Shown piece after piece: positions 8,592 through 17,118 of a DNA stretch of 64,000 nt. The notes under the pieces were generated by a model. It searched no databases. It saw only the letters and a program-made list of their open reading frames with translations, and was not told the DNA's origin. Positions within the stretch are counted from its first letter, which is position 1. Every line of letters begins with the position of its first letter. A program made the translations under genes and the position numbers. The DNA is from Ramlibacter lithotrophicus (GTDB taxonomy: Bacteria; Pseudomonadota; Gammaproteobacteria; Burkholderiales; Burkholderiaceae_C): positions 992,001 through 1,056,000 of the forward strand of contig NZ_VTOX01000001.1 of assembly GCF_012184415.1 (NCBI RefSeq). The letters are read 5' to 3'.

Positions 8592-10157
8592 ATGCTGCCC
8601 CTTCCAGTCCGCAAGCTGCTGTTCGCGCTGAGCCTGTGCGGAACGACGGCATTGGCGTCCGCGCAGCTCCAGTGGTTCGAGGCCGGGCAACCGACCAACG
8701 AGGCCATGCACGCGGCACGGGTTCTCGCCGCGGCGGGGGAGCACGGACTGGATCCCGCCGACTACGCAGCTCCTGCGCTGCAATCGCGCCTTGCGGCCGC
8801 GGCGGATGGGCCGGCCGCGGGCGAGCTCGAACAGCGCGAACTGGGCGCGGCCCTCACGGCGGCCTTGCAGCGCTACCTCACCGACCTGCAACGGGGCCGG
8901 GTCGATCCGCGCCAGCTCCATGCGGGCTTCAACCTGCCACGACGGCCCGGCGTCGACACCCTGGGCCTTCTGGGCGACGCCCTCGCCGCCCGGCGGCTGC
9001 CGCAGGCCTTGCGCGAAGCCGAGCCGCAGTTGCCGATGTACGCCAACCTGCGGCACGCGCTGGCACGCTATCGCGGCCTCGAAGGCCACCCGGCCTGGGC
9101 CGCGCGCCTGCCACCGCTGCCCGCGCGCAAGCTGGTGGCGGGACAGGCCTGGGCCGGCCTGGCGGCGATGGCCCGGCGCCTCGAAGCCCTGGGCGACCTC
9201 GAACCGGGGCATGCCGCGCCTGAGCGCTTCGACGCGCGGCTGGTCGATGCGCTGCAGGCATTCCAGGAGCGCCACGGGCTCACCCCCGATGGTGTGCTGG
9301 GCGCCGCGACGCTGCGCGAGCTCGACGTCGTCCCGGCCGCACGCGTGCGGCAGATCGAGCTGGCCATGGAACGGCTGCGCTGGACGCCGCTCCTGCAGGC
9401 GCCGCGAATGATCGTGGTCAACATCCCCGAGTTCGTCCTGCGTGCGTACGAAGTCTCCGACCACCGCATCGACGTGCGCCTGACGATGAAGGTGATCGTG
9501 GGCAAGGCGCTGCGCACGCGCACGCCCTTGCTCGCCGAGGCCATGCGCTTCATCGAGTTCAGTCCCTACTGGAACGTGCCGCCCTCGATCGCGCGCGACG
9601 AGACCGTGCCGCGGCTGCGCCGCGATCCTGGCTATCTGCAACGCGAGGGACTGGAATTCGTCACCCCTTCCGGCCAGGTGGTGACCACGCTCGATCCGTC
9701 CTACCTGGAGGCGGTGCTGCGCGGCGATTGGCGCATTCGCCAACGCCCCGGGCCGCAGAACGCGCTCGGTGGCATCAAGTTCGTGTTCCCGAACAACGCC
9801 AACATCTACCTGCACGACACCCCCGCGCGGCGGCTGTTCGAGCGGGAGCGGCGCGACTTCAGCCACGGCTGCATCCGGCTGGAAGCGCCGGCGGCGCTCG
9901 CCCGGTTCGTGCTGCGGGACCAGCCGCCGTGGACCGGCGACCGCATCCGCGAGGCCATGGACGCCGGGGTCGCCAGCACCTTGCGGCTCGAACAACCGGT
10001 GCCGGTGCTGATCGCGTACAGCACCGTGGTGGCCAGGACCGGAACCGTGTATTTCTACCGCGACCTGTATGGCCACGACGCGGTCCTCGACCGCGCCTTG
10101 CGGCAACGTGCCGCCGGATTGCCCCCTCTGCACGGGCGGAAAGGCCCGGTTCCCTAG
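8592..10157 (+). CDS. Murein L,D-transpeptidase (YcbB/LdtD-like)
   Basis: The 521-residue protein has a Sec signal peptide (LLFALSLCGTTALASAQ), a scaffold region, and a peptidoglycan-binding helix bundle (VDALQAFQERHGLTPDGVLG). The C-terminal YkuD domain has its catalytic HxxxxxxxxxxxSHGCIR site at FSHGCIRLEAP, with Cys at about residue 427. This is the YcbB type, which makes 3-3 cross-links in peptidoglycan in the periplasm. I chose the ATG at 8592 because the signal peptide starts there; upstream codons overlap the tRNA terminator region. The DUF882 gene follows after 10 bp, the same pairing as ycbB-ycbK in E. coli. Confidence 0.92.
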   Translation: MLPLPVRKLLFALSLCGTTALASAQLQWFEAGQPTNEAMHAARVLAAAGEHGLDPADYAAPALQSRLAAAADGPAAGELEQRELGAALTAALQRYLTDLQRGRVDPRQLHAGFNLPRRPGVDTLGLLGDALAARRLPQALREAEPQLPMYANLRHALARYRGLEGHPAWAARLPPLPARKLVAGQAWAGLAAMARRLEALGDLEPGHAAPERFDARLVDALQAFQERHGLTPDGVLGAATLRELDVVPAARVRQIELAMERLRWTPLLQAPRMIVVNIPEFVLRAYEVSDHRIDVRLTMKVIVGKALRTRTPLLAEAMRFIEFSPYWNVPPSIARDETVPRLRRDPGYLQREGLEFVTPSGQVVTTLDPSYLEAVLRGDWRIRQRPGPQNALGGIKFVFPNNANIYLHDTPARRLFERERRDFSHGCIRLEAPAALARFVLRDQPPWTGDRIREAMDAGVASTLRLEQPVPVLIAYSTVVARTGTVYFYRDLYGHDAVLDRALRQRAAGLPPLHGRKGPVP

Positions 10158-10167
10158 AATCCGGACG

Positions 10168-10728
10168 ATGCCGACGCCAGCCCACCGTCCCGACCGCCGC
10201 CTGTTCCTGCATCGTTTCGCGCAGTTCGCCGCGCTGGGTGCTGCCGGATCCGCCGTGATGCCGGCCCTGGCCTCGCGCCCTGATGCGCGCACGCTCGCGT
10301 TCGACCACACCCATACCGGCGAACGGCTGAGCCTGGTCTACGCCGTCGGCGATCGTTATGTGGATGACGCCCTGGGTGCGCTCAACCATTTCATGCGCGA
10401 CCACTACACCGGCGACGTCGGCGTGATGGACCCGCAACTGTTCGACCTGCTGCACCGGGTGAAGAACGAGCTCGGGACGGCCAATTCGTTCCAGGTCATT
10501 TCGGGCTACCGTTGCCCCCAGACCAACGCGACGCTGAAGGCCACCCGTGGCGGCGGCGTGGCCAAGCGCAGTCTGCACATGGACGGCAAGGCCATCGACG
10601 TCCGGCTCCCCGGCGTGCCGCTCGGCGACCTGCGCGACGCGGCCCTGTCCCTGCGCCAGGGCGGCGTCGGGTACTACCCGCGCGACCAGTTCGTCCACCT
10701 CGACACCGGGCGCGTGCGCCACTGGTAG
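10168..10728 (+). CDS. DUF882/YcbK-type M15 peptidase-like protein with Tat signal
   Basis: This 186-residue protein opens with a twin-arginine-like signal (DRRLFLHRFAQFAALG). The M15 D,D-peptidase-like fold follows, with zinc-ligand candidates at SLHMDGKAIDVR and QFVHLDTGRVR. DUF882 proteins share the YcbK/MepK type, and E. coli MepK cleaves 3-3 cross-links, so it plausibly trims what the preceding L,D-transpeptidase makes. The tight 10-bp spacing supports an operon. Zinc sites are seen; the endopeptidase role is inferred from the family. Confidence 0.88.
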   Translation: MPTPAHRPDRRLFLHRFAQFAALGAAGSAVMPALASRPDARTLAFDHTHTGERLSLVYAVGDRYVDDALGALNHFMRDHYTGDVGVMDPQLFDLLHRVKNELGTANSFQVISGYRCPQTNATLKATRGGGVAKRSLHMDGKAIDVRLPGVPLGDLRDAALSLRQGGVGYYPRDQFVHLDTGRVRHW

Positions 10729-10819
10729 GCGTGTCGCGCCGGCGCACGGGCGGCGCCGGGCAGCAGCACCCACGCGGGATGACACAGCGCCGCCGGGCTT
10801 GCGGCGGGCCGCGTTCGCC

Positions 10820-12739
10820 TTACTGCTTCGGCTCCGGCTCGTCGGCCGGCTTGGGTACGAGGATCTGCGCCTTGAAGCGGTCCTTCAGCATGTTGTAGTA
10901 CGCCAGGTTCTCCGCCGTGGCCCAGGCCTGGGCGTACTCCTGCCGCTCCTGCTGCGCCATCTGCGGCGCCGGCGCGGGGCGAGGTATGACCTTGTTGACC
11001 TTCGCCACGACGTAGCCGTCGTTGCCGAGGTCGATGCCCGCCCATCCAGGCAGCGCCGCCGGGTCGACGCGCAGGACCGCCTCGATCACCGGCAGCGGCT
11101 GGTTGCGCGTCTCCACGCGCGAGAGCACCACGGGCGGAGGCAGGCTCGCGCTCGCCAGCGCCGCTTTCCACGCCGCCAGCCTGGCGGCGCCGTCCTTGCG
11201 CGCGAGCTCCGCGCTGCGAGCGGCCACCAGGCGCTCGCGCACCCGGTCCCTGACCTCGGCGAACGGCAAGGTGCGCGCCGGGGTGTGCTGCACGACGCGA
11301 CCCGACGCCAGCGTGCTCGGCGCGACCTCCACCGCCTCGGTGTTGCGCTTCTTCTCGAGGTTGTCGGGCGCGAACAGCGCGCCGAGGAACTTGGGGTTCG
11401 CGAGCGGCCCGGTCGCGCCCGGCGCCGGCTGCCGCGTCACCGTGGCCGTGCGCACCTGCAGCTTCAGCTTGTCGGCGGCGGGCTTCAGGCTGTCGGATTG
11501 CTCGTAGACCGTGTTGGTGAACGTGTCGGCCGCTTCGGCGTACTTGCGCTGCGCGAGTTGCTTTGCGACCTCGGCCTCGAGTTCCGGTTTCATCTGCTCG
11601 AAGTTGCGCTGCTTGGGCACCTTGACGTCGGTCACCTTGACGATGTGGTATCCGAAGTCGGTTTCGACGATGCCACTGATCTCGCCCTTGCCAAGCGCGA
11701 AAGCCGCGTCCTCGAAGGGCTTGGTCATCGCGCCGCGGGCGAAGAAGTCGAGATCGCCGCCCTGGGCCGCGGACCCCGGATCCTGCGAGTGCTTCTTCGC
11801 GAGTTCGGCGAAGCTGTCCGGGGCCTTCTTCACCTGTGCCAGCAGCTCCTGGGCTTTCGCGCGCGCCTTCTGCTTCTCGGCATCGGGCGCGCCCTTCGGC
11901 ACGGCGATCAGGATATGGCTGGCACGCCGCTCCTCCTGGCCGCCCAGCCGCGCGACGTTCTGCTCGTAATAGGTCTTGAGGTCCTGCTCGTTGACGGTGA
12001 GGCCCTTGCGCACCGACTCGACGTCCAGCACCACGTACTCGATCGCGGCCTGCTCGGGCGCCTGGAACAGCGCCTGGTTCTCCTTGTAGAACGCCTCGAG
12101 TTCCGCGTCCGCCGGTTTCACCTGGCTCGCGTAGTCGGCGGGGGAGAATCGGGCCAGTTGCACTTCGCGCTGCTGCAGGAAGGCATCCAGTGCCAGTTGC
12201 ACCTGCGCCGGGGTGACCAGCGTCGTGCCGCCGACGCCGAGCAGCACCTGGTTGGCCGACAACTCGGCGCGCACGCCGGCCTCGAACATCTCCGGCGTCA
12301 TGCCCTGCGCGCCGACCAGCTGCCGATAGCGCGCCATGTCGAGCTTGCCGTCGGGGCCGCGCAGCGCGGCGATCATCTCGTTGCGCTGCAGCTCGCGCGC
12401 GAGGCGCTGGTCGCTCGTGACCAGCTTGGACTGCGCCGCCGCGGCGGCGAGCACGCGGTCCCGGACCATGCGCTCCAGCGTGGCGTACTTCGCCGCCGGC
12501 GACTCGAGCATCTTCGAGTCGAGGTTCGGCAGCTGCTGGCGCAGCCGCTCCACCTCCTGCTTGTGCGCCGCGTCCCAGTCGCCCTGCAGGATCTCGCGGC
12601 CGTCGACCTTGGCGACGGCGTCGCCCTTCTCGCGGAAGCGGTTGTAGCCTTCCAGTCCGAACAGCACGAACGAAGGGAAGATCAGCAGGAACAGTATCAA
12701 CTGCATGATCCGGGTGTGCTTGCGGACGAAATCAAACAT
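10820..12739 (-). CDS. ppiD: PpiD-like membrane-anchored peptidyl-prolyl isomerase/chaperone
   Basis: The 639-residue protein has one N-terminal membrane anchor (MQLILFLLIFPSFVLFGLEG), a SurA_N-like chaperone region, and a parvulin domain at about residues 265-365. The parvulin domain shows RRASHILIAVP, FAELAKKHSQDPGSAAQGGDL and FGYHIVKV. A long C-terminal helical domain follows. PpiD sits at the Sec translocon periplasmic face and assists folding of exported proteins. I prefer the ATG at 12739 (MFDFVRKHTRIMQ) over the GTG four codons upstream because family members begin MFDF. tRNA-Val and hup precede it on the same strand. Confidence 0.92.
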   Translation of the reverse strand: MFDFVRKHTRIMQLILFLLIFPSFVLFGLEGYNRFREKGDAVAKVDGREILQGDWDAAHKQEVERLRQQLPNLDSKMLESPAAKYATLERMVRDRVLAAAAAQSKLVTSDQRLARELQRNEMIAALRGPDGKLDMARYRQLVGAQGMTPEMFEAGVRAELSANQVLLGVGGTTLVTPAQVQLALDAFLQQREVQLARFSPADYASQVKPADAELEAFYKENQALFQAPEQAAIEYVVLDVESVRKGLTVNEQDLKTYYEQNVARLGGQEERRASHILIAVPKGAPDAEKQKARAKAQELLAQVKKAPDSFAELAKKHSQDPGSAAQGGDLDFFARGAMTKPFEDAAFALGKGEISGIVETDFGYHIVKVTDVKVPKQRNFEQMKPELEAEVAKQLAQRKYAEAADTFTNTVYEQSDSLKPAADKLKLQVRTATVTRQPAPGATGPLANPKFLGALFAPDNLEKKRNTEAVEVAPSTLASGRVVQHTPARTLPFAEVRDRVRERLVAARSAELARKDGAARLAAWKAALASASLPPPVVLSRVETRNQPLPVIEAVLRVDPAALPGWAGIDLGNDGYVVAKVNKVIPRPAPAPQMAQQERQEYAQAWATAENLAYYNMLKDRFKAQILVPKPADEPEPKQ

Positions 12740-12815
12740 GCTCAGACTCACAACGATGGGACACTTCGGCGGCTGCGCCGCCGGTCGGGCCGGGCTCCGC
12801 GTCCCGGATGCCGGA

Positions 12816-12845
12816 CAAACAAAAGGCGAACAACTGTTCGCCTTT
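12816..12845 (-). terminator. Rho-independent terminator after tRNA-Val
   Basis: On the minus strand: stem AAAGGCGAAC (12845-12836), loop AGTT, stem GTTCGCCTTT (12831-12822), then TGTTTG. It lies six bases after the encoded ACCA. Confidence 0.85.
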
Positions 12846-12850
12846 GCTGT

Positions 12851-12926
12851 TGGTGGGTGCTGACGGGATCGAACCGCCGACCTACGCCTTGTAAGGGCGC
12901 CGCTCTACCAGCTGAGCTAAGCACCC
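12851..12926 (-). tRNA. tRNA-Val (anticodon TAC)
   Basis: The minus-strand cloverleaf begins GGGTGCTTAGCTCAGCTGG, carries anticodon loop CTTACAA, T-arm GGCGGTTCGATCCCGTC, and ends with encoded ACCA. Anticodon TAC reads GUA and other valine codons. It lies 11 bp downstream of the HU gene and just ahead of an intrinsic terminator, so it may be co-transcribed with hup. Confidence 0.96.
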
Positions 12927-12937
12927 CGCATGACCGC

Positions 12938-13210
12938 TCAGTTCAGCGCATCCTTCAGCGCCTTGCCCGGACGGAACTTGGGAACCTTGGCAGCCTTGAT
13001 TTTAATCGCTGCGCCGGTGCGGGGATTGCGACCGCTGCGCGCCGCCCGCTTGCCGACCGCGAAAGTGCCGAACCCCACCAGCGAAACCGAGCCGCCCTTC
13101 TTCAAGGTGATCTTGACGGCGCCGATCATCGACTCCAGGGCGCGCGTGGCCGCCGCCTTGGAGATGTCCGCATGCCTGGAGATGTGCTCTATCAGTTCGG
13201 TCTTGTTCAC
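12938..13210 (-). CDS. hupB: DNA-binding protein HU
   Basis: The 90-residue product is exactly HU length. It starts [20 protein letters not shown] and has the conserved [20 protein letters not shown] strand and the GRNPRTG turn of the DNA-grasping arm (residues 60-66). The C-terminus [15 protein letters not shown] is standard. HU homodimers bend and compact DNA. The start is GTG at 13210 with GAGGGG just upstream; the longer open frame has non-conserved residues and is rejected. A TTGACA/TTTAAT promoter lies about 130 bp upstream. Confidence 0.96.
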   Translation of the reverse strand: MNKTELIEHISRHADISKAAATRALESMIGAVKITLKKGGSVSLVGFGTFAVGKRAARSGRNPRTGAAIKIKAAKVPKFRPGKALKDALN

Positions 13211-13336
13211 GGGGCCCCTCGCAGAGAGATTGAGTTGACAGGAAGTGTCTGTTCGGTTTTCTTGTTCTCGCCTCTCGCTGCCGACCGCATTGGAGGCGGC
13301 ACTTGAGGCTTGGTCGCGGCGTCCAGCCACCGAACG

Positions 13337-13365
13337 ATTAAAGCCACCGTGCCAGACGGTGTCAA
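13337..13365 (-). promoter_or_regulatory. Sigma-70 promoter for hup (TTGACA-17-TTTAAT)
   Basis: On the minus strand a consensus -35 TTGACA (13365-13360) is separated by 17 bp from TTTAAT (13342-13337). It gives a leader of about 120 bases before the GTG of the HU gene. The remainder of the 313-bp gap to the next gene holds one GC-rich palindrome and nothing else recognised. Confidence 0.75.
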
Positions 13366-13477
13366 TACGAGGGGCGGCTTTACAACAGCGCGGACGCGGA
13401 TTCTAGACGCTTTTGGCTTCTTTCCACCTCGATCCGCGCAAGGCACTTCATGTCGCAGCGCGTCAATTCTGCCGTCA

Positions 13478-13500
13478 CGCGACGCGGCGCGCGCGTCGCG
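13478..13500 (-). terminator. GC-rich perfect hairpin downstream of tartrate/malate dehydrogenase
   Basis: CGCGACGCG (13478-13486), 5-base loop, CGCGTCGCG (13492-13500), 24 bp after the stop codon of the minus-strand gene. There is no T run, so it may be a transcript-end stabilising hairpin rather than an intrinsic terminator. Confidence 0.4.
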
Positions 13501-13523
13501 TTCCACCGTCCGGGAAAGCCGCC

Positions 13524-14609
13524 TCAGAGGGCCGCGGCGATCGCCTTCCCGAGGTCGGTGGTGCTGCCCTTGCCGCCGATGTCAGGCGTGCGCGGCGCGC
13601 CGCTCTTCGGATCGAGCACCTTCTCGATGGCGGCGAGCACCGCGTCGTGCGCCTGCTTATGGCCCAGGAACTCCAGCATCATCGCGCCGCACCAGATCTG
13701 GCCGATCGGGTTGGCGATGTTCTTGCCATAGATGTCCGGCGCGGACCCGTGCACCGGCTCGAACAGCGACGGGAACTTGCGGTCCGGGTTGAGGTTGGCG
13801 CTCGGCGCGATGCCGATCGTGCCCGTACACGCCGGCCCCAGGTCGCTCAGGATGTCGCCGAACAGGTTGCTCGCGACCACCACGTCGAAGAAGTCGGGCC
13901 GCTGCACGAAGTGCGCCGTCAGGATGTCGATGTGGAACTTGTCCAGCTTGACGCCGGGATACGACCTGGCCATCTCGGCGACCCGCTCGTCCCAGTACGG
14001 CATGGTGATCGCGATGCCGTTGGACTTGGTGGCGCTGGTCAGGTGCTTCTTCGGGCGCGACTGCGCGAGCTCGAACGCGAACTTCAGCACCCGGTCTACG
14101 CCGATGCGCGACATGACGGTTTCCTGCATCACGATCTCGCGCTCCGTGCCGGGATACATGCGCCCGCCGATGCTGGAGTACTCGCCCTCGGTGTTCTCGC
14201 GCACGATGTACATGTCGATCTCGCCCGGCTCGCGCTTGCTGCCGTCGCGACGCACGACGGGCGCGACGATGCCCGGCATCAGGCGCGCGGGGCGCAGGTT
14301 GACGTACTGGTCGAACTCGCGCCGGAACAGCAGCAGCGACTGCCACAGCGAGGTGTGGTCGGCGATCTTCTCGGGCCAGCCCACGGCGCCGAAGAAGATG
14401 GCGTCGTGGCCGCCGATCCGGTCCTTCCAGTCGTCGGGCAGGTACTTGCCGTGCTTCTCGCAGTACTCCCAGCTGGAAAAATCGAAGTGGTCGAACGCCA
14501 GGTCGATGCCGAATTTCGTCGCCGCCGCCTCCATGACGCGCACGCCCTCGGGCATCACTTCCTTGCCGATGCCGTCGCCGGCGATGACGGCGATGCGTTT
14601 CTTGCTCAT
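13524..14609 (-). CDS. Tartrate dehydrogenase / D-malate dehydrogenase (isopropylmalate dehydrogenase family)
   Basis: The 361-residue protein has the beta-decarboxylating dehydrogenase signature: IAVIAGDGIGKEVMPEG, GAVGWPEKIADH, the substrate-binding arginines in YVNLRPARLMPG, IVRENTEGEYSSIGGR, and the metal-site NLFGDILSDLGPACTG. The VGWPEKIxDH and EGEYSSIGGR forms match TtuC/DmlA rather than LeuB. It should oxidise tartrate or D-malate with NAD and Mn/Mg, with decarboxylation. A LysR gene is divergent 92 bp away, as in dmlA-dmlR. AAGGAG precedes the ATG. Confidence 0.9.
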   Translation of the reverse strand: MSKKRIAVIAGDGIGKEVMPEGVRVMEAAATKFGIDLAFDHFDFSSWEYCEKHGKYLPDDWKDRIGGHDAIFFGAVGWPEKIADHTSLWQSLLLFRREFDQYVNLRPARLMPGIVAPVVRRDGSKREPGEIDMYIVRENTEGEYSSIGGRMYPGTEREIVMQETVMSRIGVDRVLKFAFELAQSRPKKHLTSATKSNGIAITMPYWDERVAEMARSYPGVKLDKFHIDILTAHFVQRPDFFDVVVASNLFGDILSDLGPACTGTIGIAPSANLNPDRKFPSLFEPVHGSAPDIYGKNIANPIGQIWCGAMMLEFLGHKQAHDAVLAAIEKVLDPKSGAPRTPDIGGKGSTTDLGKAIAAAL

Positions 14610-14701
14610 TGCCTGCTACTCCTTGGAAAGATCGATGGCCGATTCTCGCGGCGGGCGGTGATGCCGGCAAGCAATAATCCGGCAACCCATTCTTTCCAGA
14701 C

Positions 14702-15655
14702 GTGCAGCAATCGAATCTCCACCTGGACCGCGCGGACCTCGAACTGCTCCTGGCGATCCGGCGCCACGGCAGCCTCGCCAGCGCGGCGGACGCGGCCGGC
14801 GTCGTGCCTTCGGTGATCACCAAGCGGCTCGCCGCGCTGGAGGCTCGGCTCGGCCTCAAGCTGTTCCAGCGCACCACCCGCCGCGTCGTCGCCACGGCGG
14901 AAGGCGAGGTGCTCTGCACGCGGGCGGTCGGACTGCTGGCCGGGTTCGAGGCGATGGAAGCGGAACTGCAGGAGCGCCAGCAGGAACCGGCCGGGCGCAT
15001 CCGGCTGGCGGCGACCTTCGGCTTCGGGCGCGCGTGGCTCGGACCGGCGCTCGCCGAGTTCCAGGCGCGCCATCCGCAAGTGGAGATCCAGCTGCAGCTG
15101 ACGGAGCAGTTGCCCGACCTCGCCGTCGAGGGTTTCGATGGCGCGGTGTGGCTGTGGGCGGTGCGCGGCCCGCGCGCGAGCGAGTGGACCGGGCGCCGCC
15201 TGGCGCGCAACCAGCGGGTGCTGGCGGCCGCGCCGCAGTACCTCAGGCAGCATGGCACGCCGGCTTCGCTGGATGAACTCGCCGCGCACGACTGCCTGCT
15301 GGTGCGCGAGAACGAGGGGTTCGACGTGTGGCGCTTGCAGCGCGAGCGCGATCACACGGAAGTGCGGGTGCGCGTAGGCGGCGTGTTGTCCAGCAACTCG
15401 GGCGAGCTGGTGCGCGACTGGTGCCTTGCCGGCCGCGGCATCATGCTGCGCAGCCTGTGGGACATCGCCGGGGCGTTGGCGAGCGGCGAGCTGGTGCGGG
15501 TGCTGCCCGGCTATGCGATGGTGGACGCCGACATCCACTGGATCGCGCCGCACACGGCGTCCACGCCCAGGCGGATCCGGCTGCTGGTGGACTTCCTGGC
15601 GGAGCGCTTTCGCGGCGAGCCGTGGAAGCTCAAGCCCGCCGCACGACGAGGCTGA
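14702..15655 (+). CDS. LysR-family regulator, DmlR-like
   Basis: This 317-residue protein has the N-terminal winged helix-turn-helix (LELLLAIRRHGSLASAADAA, then VITKRLAALEARLGLKLFQR) and a C-terminal periplasmic-binding-fold effector domain. It is divergent from the tartrate/malate dehydrogenase, as dmlR is from dmlA, so it probably activates that gene in response to the substrate. The start appears to be GTG at 14702. Its 3' end overlaps the convergent DMT exporter by 26 bp. The effector is inferred from context only. Confidence 0.88.
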   Translation: MQQSNLHLDRADLELLLAIRRHGSLASAADAAGVVPSVITKRLAALEARLGLKLFQRTTRRVVATAEGEVLCTRAVGLLAGFEAMEAELQERQQEPAGRIRLAATFGFGRAWLGPALAEFQARHPQVEIQLQLTEQLPDLAVEGFDGAVWLWAVRGPRASEWTGRRLARNQRVLAAAPQYLRQHGTPASLDELAAHDCLLVRENEGFDVWRLQRERDHTEVRVRVGGVLSSNSGELVRDWCLAGRGIMLRSLWDIAGALASGELVRVLPGYAMVDADIHWIAPHTASTPRRIRLLVDFLAERFRGEPWKLKPAARRG

Positions 15656-16499
15656 CGCCCAGCGCCGTGAGGGCCATCCCGGACACCGTGGTCAACCCGA
15701 TCGGCTCGCGGAACAACACCCAGGCCATGAGGGCCGTGCACGGCGGCACCAGGTACATCAGGCTGGTCACGGCCGTCGCCGCGCCGCGCTGGATCAGCAG
15801 GTACAGCAGCGAGCTGCCCCCCAGCGTGAGGCCCAGCACCGACCAGGCCAGGGCGCCCACCAGTTGCCCGTTCCAGCGCATGGCCTCGGTCTCCAGCAGC
15901 GCCAGCGGGATGGTGACGGCGAACGCCGCCACGAGTTGCACCAGGTTCGCCGCGCGGACGTCGCACGGTCCGAGGAACCGCTTCTGGTAGAGGGTGCCCG
16001 CGGTGATGCTGACCAGCGCGCCGAGCGCAAGCGCCAGATTCGGCCCGCTGATCTCGCCGACGCCGAGCTTGTCCCAGACCACGAGGGCCAGACCGGCGAA
16101 CCCCAGCACGAGGCCCAGCCACTGGCGCGCTTCCACCGCGCCGCCGCGGCCGGCGATCCACACCGCCGTCAGCACCGGCTGCAGCCCCACCAGCAGCGCC
16201 GCCAGGCCGGCGCCCATGCCCAGCTTCACGGCCGCCCAGACCCCGCCGAGGTAGCCCGCGTGCATCAGGATGCCGGTGACGGCGAGGTGCGCGAGCTGGC
16301 GGCGGTCCGTGGGCAACTTCACGCGCGCCGCGACGGCCCAGACGATGAAGCAGGCGACCGACAGCGCGTACCGCGCGGCCAGGAACTTCATCGGCGGCGC
16401 GTGCGGCATGCCGTAGCGCGCGACGATGAATCCGGTGCTCCAGATCACGACGAACACCGCCGGCATCGCCCGCACCAGGGCGTCGTCGCGTGCGGCCAC
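15630..16499 (-). CDS. EamA/DMT-family transporter
   Basis: The 289-residue product has ten hydrophobic helices in two EamA repeats, with FLAARYALSVACFIVWAV in the first and SLMYLVPPCTALMAWVLF in the second. Such drug/metabolite transporters export amino acids or other small molecules; the substrate is unknown. The GTG at 16499 directly follows the pgsA stop codon, so translation is probably coupled. An internal ATG at MPAVFVVIWS is an alternative start. Confidence 0.87.
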   Translation of the reverse strand: MAARDDALVRAMPAVFVVIWSTGFIVARYGMPHAPPMKFLAARYALSVACFIVWAVAARVKLPTDRRQLAHLAVTGILMHAGYLGGVWAAVKLGMGAGLAALLVGLQPVLTAVWIAGRGGAVEARQWLGLVLGFAGLALVVWDKLGVGEISGPNLALALGALVSITAGTLYQKRFLGPCDVRAANLVQLVAAFAVTIPLALLETEAMRWNGQLVGALAWSVLGLTLGGSSLLYLLIQRGAATAVTSLMYLVPPCTALMAWVLFREPIGLTTVSGMALTALGVSLVVRRA

Positions 16500-17066
16500 C
16501 TATTTCACCCGCTTGCGGATTTCCGGCAAGGCCTTCTGCAGGTAATAGACCATCGACCACACCGTCAGGATCGCGGAGATCCAGATCAGCCAGGTGCCCC
16601 ACAGGCCGGTGTCGATGGCGCCGAACAGGCGGCCGTCGAACAGCAGGAATGGAATCGCGACCATCTGCACGGTGGTCTTCACCTTGCCCAGCATGTGGAC
16701 CGCCACGCTCTTGGCGGCGCCGATCTGCGCCATCCATTCGCGCAGCGCGGAGATCGCGATCTCGCGGCCGATGATGATCAGCGCGACGAACACGTCGGCC
16801 CGCTTCAGGTGCACCAGCACCAGCAGCGACGCGCAGACGAGGAACTTGTCGGCCACCGGGTCGAGAAAGGCGCCGAAGGCGGAAGTCTGGTTCAGCCGCC
16901 GGGCGAGGTAGCCGTCGAGCCAGTCGGTCAGCGCGAACACGACGAACATCACCGTGGCGATGAGGTTCTGCAGCCGCGGCTCCAGCCCCACGTAGAAGAC
17001 GCCCACGATCAGCGGGATCGCGACGATGCGGGTCCAGGTGAGGATCGTGGGAACCGTGAAGAACAT
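16500..17066 (-). CDS. pgsA: CDP-diacylglycerol-glycerol-3-phosphate 3-phosphatidyltransferase
   Basis: This 188-residue membrane protein carries the complete CDP-alcohol phosphotransferase motif D51-G-x2-A-R-x8-G65-x3-D69-x3-D73. It starts MFFTVPTILTWTRI as is usual for PgsA. It makes phosphatidylglycerophosphate, the first committed step to phosphatidylglycerol and cardiolipin. It follows uvrC by 52 bp on the same strand, the conserved uvrC-pgsA order of proteobacteria. Confidence 0.94.
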   Translation of the reverse strand: MFFTVPTILTWTRIVAIPLIVGVFYVGLEPRLQNLIATVMFVVFALTDWLDGYLARRLNQTSAFGAFLDPVADKFLVCASLLVLVHLKRADVFVALIIIGREIAISALREWMAQIGAAKSVAVHMLGKVKTTVQMVAIPFLLFDGRLFGAIDTGLWGTWLIWISAILTVWSMVYYLQKALPEIRKRVK

Positions 17067-17118
17067 GGGCCTCGATTCTGGCATGCCGCCGCCGGGAGCC
17101 GGGTCGCGACGCCGCAAT

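Noticed and set aside
10729-10819. GC-rich inverted repeat between the DUF882 gene and ppiD as a bidirectional terminator
   Set aside because: Short imperfect arms and no T run on either strand.
10547-13306. A 919-codon plus-strand open frame across ppiD, tRNA-Val and hup
   Set aside because: It runs antisense through three recognised genes and shows no protein-family pattern.
13211-13523. Possible small gene in the gap upstream of hup
   Set aside because: The frames there are short, lack ribosome-binding sites and overlap the TTGACA/TTTAAT promoter and a hairpin.
14610-14701. GCCGG-N11-CCGGC as a LysR box for the tartrate/malate dehydrogenase
   Set aside because: The arms are short and the T-N11-A form is not met, so the evidence is too weak to list.
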